Source of the DNA: Oscillospiraceae bacterium
Lineage (GTDB): Bacteria; Bacillota; Clostridia; Oscillospirales; Ruminococcaceae
Assembly (NCBI GenBank): GCA_902766785.1
Contig: CACXEO010000023.1
Location: forward strand, 1-32,911
Direction: 5' to 3'
Length of the DNA stretch: 32,911 nt
Of the stretch, positions 23,620 through 30,252 are shown piece after piece. A model generated the notes under the pieces. It saw only the letters and a list, made by a program, of their open reading frames with translations, searched no databases and had not been told where the DNA came from. Positions within the stretch are counted from its first letter, which is position 1; each line of letters begins with the position of its first letter. A program made the position numbers and the translations under genes.

Positions 23620-23868
23620 ATGATGACGCAAGACACCCCTCAACCTTTAAATACATTGCCGATCGGCCGGATCGGTACCGTATCCGAATTGGTTTCACAC
23701 GACTCGGAACGCCGCCGGATGCTCGACCTGGGTCTGGTCAAAGGAACCAAGGTAACCGCTTTACAGAAAAGCCCTTCCGGGGATCCGGTCGCCTATTTTA
23801 TCCGCGGTGCAGTGATTGCACTGCGTACGGAAGATGCCAGCAAAATATTAATCCGTTGCCTGGCATAA
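23620..23868 (+). CDS. feoA: Ferrous iron transport protein A (FeoA)
   Basis: 82 residues, a small SH3-like cytosolic protein that helps FeoB-mediated Fe(II) uptake. Family marks are IGRIGTVSEL, ERRRMLDLGLVKGTKVTAL near the middle, GDPVAYFIRGAVIALR, and a C-terminal ASKILIRCL. AAAGGAG lies 9 bases upstream of the ATG at 23620. A hairpin stands between this gene and feoB, 70 bases downstream in the same direction. Confidence 0.92.
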   Translation: MMTQDTPQPLNTLPIGRIGTVSELVSHDSERRRMLDLGLVKGTKVTALQKSPSGDPVAYFIRGAVIALRTEDASKILIRCLA

Positions 23869-23877
23869 CTTGTTTCA

Positions 23878-23906
23878 GGCGGGGGCTGTAACTTACAGTC
23901 TCCGCC
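23878..23906 (+). promoter_or_regulatory. Strong hairpin between feoA and feoB
   Basis: GGCGGGGGCTGTAA (23878-23891) is complementary to TTACAGTCTCCGCC (23893-23906) with two wobble pairs. No T-run follows (CGTATAATAG comes next), so it is more likely an mRNA stability or processing element, or a partial attenuator, than a full terminator. Confidence 0.45.
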
Positions 23907-23937
23907 CGTATAATAGATTAACGAGGTGAACAGCTGT

Positions 23938-25380
23938 ATGGGCTTAACCAGAAAATCCACTGGATCCGCAGTCGACGGCTCTGAGCTCGTCATAAGAAAA
24001 TCCAACCCAGATGACCGAATCATTGCGCTGGCCGGAAACCCAAACGTGGGAAAAAGCACCGTTTTTAACGCCCTGACCGGTATGAAACAGCACACCGGGA
24101 ACTGGCCCGGGAAAACCGTTTCCAACGCACAGGGGGAATATATCCGCAACGGAAAACGGTTTATTATGGTAGATATCCCGGGTACATACTCCCTGATGGC
24201 AAATTCGGCCGAAGAAGAGGTGGCACGGGATTTTATCTGCTTCGGCTCACCCGACACCACCATTGTCGTCACCGACGCTACCTGCCTGGAACGGAACCTG
24301 AACCTTGTCCTCCAGACGCTTGAAATCACCGAAAAAGTAGTGGTCTGCGTCAACTTGTTGGACGAGGCAAAAAAGAAAAAAATCCGCATTGACCTGGATG
24401 AACTTTCCCTCCAGCTGGGCGTTCCTGTTATTGGCACCAGCGCCCGAGATGGAAAAGGGTTAAATGAACTGATGGACGAAGTGGAGAAAGTCGCGTTCGG
24501 GGCACAGAAAACCTACCCGCCAAAGCTCAGTTACGGGCCGGAGGTGGAGCGGGCAATTGAAACCCTTCTGCCGCTGGTCGCCCCCAAAGTCAGTGGAATT
24601 CCCGCCCGCTGGGTCTGCTTAAAACTTCTTGACCTGGATGAAACCTTGCGGGAATCCCTTGCTAAATTTTTGGGGCACGATCTTGCAGGAAACGTCGCAA
24701 TTCAGACCGCGCTTTCCACAATCTGGGAGAAACTAAAAGAAAAAGAGATTGCCAAAGACACCTTACGCGACCTGGTCGTCTCCAAAATTGTAGAGCGCGC
24801 AGAACAGATTTATCAGCTTTGTGTCTCGGCCCCCAAAAGCGGTTACAACAGCCGCGACCGAAAAATCGACCGAGTTCTCACCTCTAAAGCGACCGGGATC
24901 CCCATCATGATCCTGCTGCTCGGCGTTATTTTCTGGATCACCATCACCGGTGCAAACTATCCTTCAGAATTGCTTTCCACCGGGCTGTTCTGGGTAGAAG
25001 ACCGGCTGACCGAGTTCTGCCTCTTCCTCGGCGCTCCCTCCTGGGTACAAGGGCTGTTTGTAGAGGGGATGTACCGCACCCTCGCCTGGGTGGTTTCCGT
25101 TATGCTGCCGCCGATGGCAATTTTCTTCCCACTCTTCACACTGTTGGAGGATTCCGGCTACCTTCCCAGAATCGCCTTTAACATGGATAAATACTTTAAA
25201 AAAGCCTGTGCGCACGGTAAACAGGCGCTGACTATGGCCATGGGATTTGGGTGCAACGCCTGCGGAGTTGTTGGGTGCCGAATTATTGACTCTCCGCGTG
25301 AACGGCTGATTGCAACCATAACCAACAACTTTGTTCCCTGTAACGGCCGTTTCCCGCCTTTTACAAAAAGGAAACAATAA
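23938..25380 (+). CDS. feoB: Ferrous iron transporter FeoB, C-terminally truncated (probable pseudogene)
   Basis: 480 residues, where full FeoB proteins have about 650-800. Present are the G domain with P-loop GNPNVGKST (33-41), DIPG (79-82) and NLLD (139-142), and the helical GDI-like domain. Also present are the first membrane helices and the Gate motif MGFGCNACGVVGCRIIDSPR. The family-typical NNFVPCNGRFP is reached and then the frame runs into unrelated PFTKRKQ and a stop. The rest of the membrane channel and the second Gate region are missing, and no other frame downstream restores them. The start is ATG at 23938 with GAGGTGA 8 bases upstream. GTP binding may survive, but iron transport is unlikely. 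Confidence 0.85.
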   Translation: MGLTRKSTGSAVDGSELVIRKSNPDDRIIALAGNPNVGKSTVFNALTGMKQHTGNWPGKTVSNAQGEYIRNGKRFIMVDIPGTYSLMANSAEEEVARDFICFGSPDTTIVVTDATCLERNLNLVLQTLEITEKVVVCVNLLDEAKKKKIRIDLDELSLQLGVPVIGTSARDGKGLNELMDEVEKVAFGAQKTYPPKLSYGPEVERAIETLLPLVAPKVSGIPARWVCLKLLDLDETLRESLAKFLGHDLAGNVAIQTALSTIWEKLKEKEIAKDTLRDLVVSKIVERAEQIYQLCVSAPKSGYNSRDRKIDRVLTSKATGIPIMILLLGVIFWITITGANYPSELLSTGLFWVEDRLTEFCLFLGAPSWVQGLFVEGMYRTLAWVVSVMLPPMAIFFPLFTLLEDSGYLPRIAFNMDKYFKKACAHGKQALTMAMGFGCNACGVVGCRIIDSPRERLIATITNNFVPCNGRFPPFTKRKQ

Positions 25381-25462
25381 AGTGTTTTTTGAAAGGTTCT
25401 CTAATACGGATTCATTAAATTTGTCATAACGCACAATAATATTTATATTTTTATTAATTTTA

Positions 25463-25491
25463 TTGTGGATTATCTCGATCTATATTATAAT
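25463..25491 (+). promoter_or_regulatory. Sigma-A promoter of the MoxR-DUF58-transglutaminase operon
   Basis: TTGTGG (25463-25468), a 17-base spacer, and a perfect -10 TATAAT (25486-25491), about 34 bases before the start codon. Confidence 0.7.
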
Positions 25492-25524
25492 ATATAAAAT
25501 TAGAATGATAAGGTGGGATGGCGG

Positions 25525-26478
25525 ATGCAACATTATCAAACCGCAAAACGTATTATAGAAAATATTGACAAAGCAGTTATTGGAAAACATGAAAGCGTTG
25601 AACTGGCTGTTATCACCCTGCTTTCGGAGGGGCATCTCCTGCTGGAAGACGTTCCCGGAGTCGGAAAAACCACTCTGGCAAATGCGCTCGCCTGTTCGCT
25701 CGGCTGCGGCTTCAGCCGGATTCAGTTTACTCCCGACACCCTGCCGAGCGACGTTACCGGTCTTTCAATATACAATATGAGAGAAGGCAGCTTTGAGTTT
25801 TCCAAAGGGGCTGTCATGAATAATATTGTCCTTGCCGATGAAATCAACCGCACTTCTCCCAAAACGCAGGCAAGCCTTTTGGAGGCTATGCAGGAACGTC
25901 AAGTAACAGTTGACGGCAAAACTTACCCGCTTGAAGCGCCTTTCATGGTCATTGCGACGCAGAACCCTATCGACTTTTTAGGGACTTACAACCTCCCGGA
26001 AGCGCAGTTAGACCGCTTCCTGATCCGGCTCTCAATCGGCTACCCGTCCTTTTTAAATGAAACCTCCATGGTGGAGCAATACCTTAGCGGTTCAGCAGGA
26101 AAAAAACTGGAGGCGGTTGCAGAGAAAGAGGACATTATTGCCATGCAGAAAGAAACTGCCTCTGTACGGGTGGCAAAAGATATTATCAGCTATGTCGTCA
26201 ATATTGTTGACGGCACCAGGGACGATGTTTCGCTTACCCTGGGGGCCAGCCCCCGCGCCACTCTTGCGCTGATGCGGACTTCACAGGCATGCGCTTATCT
26301 TGCGGGAAGGGATTATGTCCTGCCGGACGACGTGCAGAAAATGGCGCCCTATGTGCTCTGTCACCGTTTAGTGCTGACACCGGAGGCCAAAATCAAAAAC
26401 CTGACTGCGGAAGCTGTCCTGGGGGAGATTATCCGCAAAATTCATGTGCCCATCCTTCCCGGTTCGAACCCCTCTTAA
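25525..26478 (+). CDS. MoxR-family AAA+ ATPase
   Basis: 317 residues. Walker A is in LLLEDVPGVGKTTLANAL (Lys48), Walker B in NIVLADEINRTSPKTQASLL, then sensor 1 in FMVIATQNPIDF, and the arginine-finger/sensor 2 region GASPRATLALMRTSQACA. The C-terminal lid ends IRKIHVPILP. MoxR ATPases are thought to act as chaperones that mature or activate partner complexes. ATG at 25525 is chosen because AAGGTGGG lies 7 bases upstream; an in-frame GTG at 25513 overlaps that site. It is followed by a DUF58 gene and a transglutaminase-like gene, the classical partners. Confidence 0.94.
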   Translation: MQHYQTAKRIIENIDKAVIGKHESVELAVITLLSEGHLLLEDVPGVGKTTLANALACSLGCGFSRIQFTPDTLPSDVTGLSIYNMREGSFEFSKGAVMNNIVLADEINRTSPKTQASLLEAMQERQVTVDGKTYPLEAPFMVIATQNPIDFLGTYNLPEAQLDRFLIRLSIGYPSFLNETSMVEQYLSGSAGKKLEAVAEKEDIIAMQKETASVRVAKDIISYVVNIVDGTRDDVSLTLGASPRATLALMRTSQACAYLAGRDYVLPDDVQKMAPYVLCHRLVLTPEAKIKNLTAEAVLGEIIRKIHVPILPGSNPS

Positions 26479-26493
26479 AAAAGCGAGGTTGTC

Positions 26494-27696
26494 ATGATAC
26501 GTAACCGTTTGATCCTTTTGTTTCTCATCCTCGCGGCGGGGGCATTTGCCAGCTTTTACGGTGGAATCAGTTACCTGCCGCTCTTTATTCTGCTCATCCT
26601 GCCTGTGGTTTCCTTTCTTTACCTGGTTTATGTTTTTTTCAGCCTTCGTATTTCTCAAAATGTGGACGAGCGCATCCTTTATAAAGGGGAGGAAACGCCC
26701 TACCGGTTTGTACTGGTTAATGAAAAAATGATTGTCTACTCCGGCATCCAAGTGAGTTTTAAATCGGGGCTTTATGAGGCAACAGGACTGGAGGAAAACC
26801 GAAATTACAGCCTGCTTCCAAAAGACCGGGTTGAAAAGCACGCCCAAATCCGCTGCCTTTACCGCGGGCGCTATCCCGTAGGAGTGGATACTATTACTGT
26901 GACGGATTTTCTAAATTTGTTCTGCCTCAAACGTTCGGCCGGCGAAGAAATTCCGGTACAAGTCTTGCCGCGGGTGGTACGGTTGAACAGGCTTGCCGCC
27001 GCTCCGCTGGACGAAGATGCGAAAGCAGTGCCATTTTCCATGACGCATACAAATGATCAGCCGGACGTTGAATCCCGCTCCTACACCCCGGGGGACGGGC
27101 TCAAAATGGTCAACTGGAAGCTCTCCGCCAGGCAGCAGGAGTTGCTGGTGCGGAAATACATTGACACGCCGAAAACCAAAATCCTGCTAATTATGGACCT
27201 TGCGGAAATCCGCCCGGCAGACCCAGTCACCCGTATTATAATCGAAGATAAAATCATAGAAACTTCGCTGGCCATTGCCAATTACTTTGTAAGGCGCCAA
27301 ACCCCTCTTGAGGTCTTCTATGGAACAGACCGCCTTCAGGAGGTCAGTATGGGAATTCAGGACCAGAGCAGCTTTGAACGCTTCTACAAAACTTGTTCTG
27401 ACATTCCATTCCGCAGTCTTGCCGACCTTCCTGTACTTTTAAAAAATGCCGCCTATCAATGCAGCGGCAGAAGCTGCTGCATTGCCGTTACCCATAAACT
27501 GGACGGAGAGTTGTGTCAAGCGGCAGAAAACGTCCTCTCTCTGAATATTGAGCTTTGCATCATTCAAATCGGCGGCGAACAGCAGGAAAACAACCTGCGG
27601 CATAATCTTGATAAACGGGTTCGCTTTTTTAGAATTTCAAAAGAGCAGGAAATAGCTGAAGTTTTGGATGCGAAGCAGGGAGGCCGGATATTATGA
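26494..27696 (+). CDS. DUF58 domain-containing membrane-anchored protein
   Basis: 400 residues. Two hydrophobic segments (about 5-22 and 27-50) anchor the N-terminus. The family signature SYTPGDGLKMVNWKLSARQQ lies at about 196-215, followed by VWA-like content (KILLIMDLAEI). DUF58 proteins accompany MoxR ATPases and transglutaminase-like proteins, but their activity is not established. The ATG is preceded by GCGAGG and lies 15 bases after the MoxR stop. Its own stop overlaps the start of the next gene in an ATGA. Confidence 0.9.
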   Translation: MIRNRLILLFLILAAGAFASFYGGISYLPLFILLILPVVSFLYLVYVFFSLRISQNVDERILYKGEETPYRFVLVNEKMIVYSGIQVSFKSGLYEATGLEENRNYSLLPKDRVEKHAQIRCLYRGRYPVGVDTITVTDFLNLFCLKRSAGEEIPVQVLPRVVRLNRLAAAPLDEDAKAVPFSMTHTNDQPDVESRSYTPGDGLKMVNWKLSARQQELLVRKYIDTPKTKILLIMDLAEIRPADPVTRIIIEDKIIETSLAIANYFVRRQTPLEVFYGTDRLQEVSMGIQDQSSFERFYKTCSDIPFRSLADLPVLLKNAAYQCSGRSCCIAVTHKLDGELCQAAENVLSLNIELCIIQIGGEQQENNLRHNLDKRVRFFRISKEQEIAEVLDAKQGGRIL

Positions 27697-30083
27697 ACCG
27701 TGAGCACTCCTTTACCACCCATCTTTATCCGCTTCTTACCGCGTTTTTGTTAAGCGGGGGCGGGGCTCTTTATTTTAACGCCCGGTTTGGCATGCGGATG
27801 AACGATTTCGTTTTGCTGTTTGTAATTGCCGCGTTTTTGGTGCCGATCCGGGTTTTTGACCACTTTAAAAAGCACTGGCCTATACTGCTCACCGGTATCG
27901 TTCTGCTGGTGGCCGCCGCTTTCTGCATAGGGCTGCCGGCCTTCCTCCCAACAAGCGGAGAGGGCAATATTACCGACTGGTGGCTACTTTACAACCCCAA
28001 ATACGATACGGACTATCATTTAAATTACGCGCTGCTCACCGTCTGCATCTACGTCTATTGCGCAGGTCTGACAAGCTATTTTCTTCAAAAGCTGCTCGCA
28101 CTGCGGATTCTTTGTATGACAGGAATCCTCGGCATTCTGGTTTGGCTGGGTGTGAGCGGTGAAGAGGTTCCGTTTTTCACTCTTGCTTCTGCCGTTACCT
28201 ATCTAATTTCCGTCCTGGTCGAAATTTGCTTCCATACCTCCAGCAGGCAGAAGAAGCAAATTTCCAGCGGCCTTGTCGCCCTTTTTCTTTTCCCGGTCAG
28301 CTTTCTCACTTCGGTTATAACAGTGAGCCTTCCCAGGAAAGAAGAACCGATTGACTGGAGTTTTATGGTAGAAGCGTACGACACGGTCGAGTACTGGTTT
28401 AGCATTCTGCTGGCAAATATGGGGATTTACGGGCAAAACGGCTACGAATTCGGGCTGAACACTCTGGGATTCACTGGAACAAGCGAAGAACTGGGCGGGA
28501 ACCTTTCCATGAATTACGGTAAGGTTCTGGAAGTCTCATTTCCAAATAAAAGGCCCCGCTCCGGCCTATACCTGGCCGGTTCGACTCAGGATTCCTATAC
28601 CGGGCGGGGATGGGAACGAAACGCGGTAAACTTCGTCTCCCCTTACTTTGAGAACGAGCTTGACAGTATTGAAATGCTTTACGCCATGGAACGTTATGGG
28701 ACTGGATCGGAAACGCCCGATCTTGCCGATGTTATCTCGATGGAAATTACCTACAGCGATATTTTTACCCGCTCTGTTTTTCTGCCGCAAAAAACCTTTT
28801 TTTTAAACGCCAACTCAGATGGAAAGAATTTTCCCTTTAGCCTCTACAGCTATGGCGCGCTTTTTGACCAGCCCCAGAGAAACGCCGTGTACAGCACCAG
28901 CTTTCTTGATATCAACTATAACTCCTCCCTGTTCGGGCAGTTCGTCGTTTCAGAATCCAGCTACGAATACAGCTATGATGCTCCCTATATGCCGGATATA
29001 CCGCACTGGGACGTGTCAACATATCTTGACACCAACTCCCTTATGTTTTCTTCAGATTTTGAGAAGGTATTGAAAGACCGGAGTGATTGGATCAGGCAGA
29101 ACTATACCGCCCTGCCGGAAACCCTGCCGGAGCGGGTTCATGAGCTCACTTTGGAAATAACCCAGGGTTATGACAACGATTACGACAAACTAAGGGCAAT
29201 TGAACATTACCTGAGCCAGAACTACGAGTACACCCTGACGCCTGGGGAAGTACCGGAGGACCGCGATTTTGTGGATTTCTTCCTTTTTGACAACAAAAAA
29301 GGCTACTGCACCTATTTCGCGACTGCAATGGCAGTCATGGCACGCAGCATTGGAATCCCCACCCGTTATGTCCAGGGCTTTTCTGCAAGATGCAACCAAT
29401 GGGTTCCCGGGAAAGAATCCGCTTACCTTGTCCTGAAAGAAGAGGGGCATGCCTGGCCTGAAGCATATTTGGAAGGGGTGGGCTGGATTCCGTTTGAGCC
29501 GACCGCCTCACGGCAGGAAGAACGGTACTCCGACTGGGAAGACGAACAGACTGGGCCTGCCGTCCCTTCTGAAGTTCCATTGGAAACACCGGAGCCGAAC
29601 GGAAACCAGGAACCGCTTCATCCCAATTTGTCCGAAGGGGAAAAGAACAGTTTCAAACTGACCAGCGAGCAAATTTTTCTCATCTGTACTGGAGCCATAT
29701 TGCTGCTTTTGTTCGTATTGCTGGCCGCCTGCTATTTTAAAATTAACAGATACCGCAGAAAATATAACAGAGCTTCTGTGGCTGACAAAGCCTATCTGGA
29801 TTTCCGGGAAATTTTACTGCTTTTAAATCGCTGTGGTGTTCGGCTGGAAGAGGGTGAAACGCTTTCTGCCTACGTGCAGCGGGCTGACCACCTTTTTAAA
29901 ACCCGCACTGCTTCCCTTGCAAAAGCGGCTGAGGTCTATACCCGCCTTTACTACAGGGGAGAAGATATCAGCACGGACGATCTGAAAAAGATACAGGATA
30001 TGCGAAACCATCTTCTGACCGTTGTCCAGCAGCGCCTTGGGCGGCTGCGCCAGTTTATCCTGCGGCTACGGATTGAAAAGTGA
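27693..30083 (+). CDS. Membrane-bound transglutaminase-like (TgpA/YebA-type) protein
   Basis: 796 residues. About six hydrophobic helices fill residues 10-215; a large extracellular part follows. The transglutaminase-like core (about 485-605) has Cys539 in KKGYCTYFATAMAVMARSIG, His587 in EEGHAWPEAYL, and GWIPFEPT, in which Glu602 takes the place of the usual Asp. A final membrane helix (about 663-688) precedes a cytosolic tail like DUF4129. Such proteins may be papain-like proteases or crosslinking enzymes acting on the cell surface. The ATGA overlap with the DUF58 gene and the MoxR gene before it indicate one functional system. Confidence 0.9.
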   Translation: MNREHSFTTHLYPLLTAFLLSGGGALYFNARFGMRMNDFVLLFVIAAFLVPIRVFDHFKKHWPILLTGIVLLVAAAFCIGLPAFLPTSGEGNITDWWLLYNPKYDTDYHLNYALLTVCIYVYCAGLTSYFLQKLLALRILCMTGILGILVWLGVSGEEVPFFTLASAVTYLISVLVEICFHTSSRQKKQISSGLVALFLFPVSFLTSVITVSLPRKEEPIDWSFMVEAYDTVEYWFSILLANMGIYGQNGYEFGLNTLGFTGTSEELGGNLSMNYGKVLEVSFPNKRPRSGLYLAGSTQDSYTGRGWERNAVNFVSPYFENELDSIEMLYAMERYGTGSETPDLADVISMEITYSDIFTRSVFLPQKTFFLNANSDGKNFPFSLYSYGALFDQPQRNAVYSTSFLDINYNSSLFGQFVVSESSYEYSYDAPYMPDIPHWDVSTYLDTNSLMFSSDFEKVLKDRSDWIRQNYTALPETLPERVHELTLEITQGYDNDYDKLRAIEHYLSQNYEYTLTPGEVPEDRDFVDFFLFDNKKGYCTYFATAMAVMARSIGIPTRYVQGFSARCNQWVPGKESAYLVLKEEGHAWPEAYLEGVGWIPFEPTASRQEERYSDWEDEQTGPAVPSEVPLETPEPNGNQEPLHPNLSEGEKNSFKLTSEQIFLICTGAILLLLFVLLAACYFKINRYRRKYNRASVADKAYLDFREILLLLNRCGVRLEEGETLSAYVQRADHLFKTRTASLAKAAEVYTRLYYRGEDISTDDLKKIQDMRNHLLTVVQQRLGRLRQFILRLRIEK

Positions 30084-30224
30084 GCCGTAACCAGAGGCGG
30101 TTCATGTATCACAGCGTGTAGCCGACCAGACCGTATCTTCTGTCCGACGCCGAACCCGCCTTCCAAAAGCTTTCACAAAAGGCCTGATCAAGCAACGGAA
30201 CTGTCTTCCGGCAAAGTAAAAAGA

Positions 30225-30250
30225 AAAGCCCGGCTTTCAGCCGGGCCTTT
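30225..30250. terminator. Bidirectional terminator between converging operons
   Basis: AAAGCCCGGCT (30225-30235) pairs with AGCCGGGCCTTT (30239-30250) with one bulged base and a tight TTC loop, three bases before the end of the fusion gene on the minus strand. Confidence 0.8.
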
Positions 30251-30252
30251 GT

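Noticed and set aside
26455-26480. GGTTCGAACCCC, similar to a tRNA T-arm
   Set aside because: It is the coding end of the MoxR gene; no cloverleaf can be formed around it.
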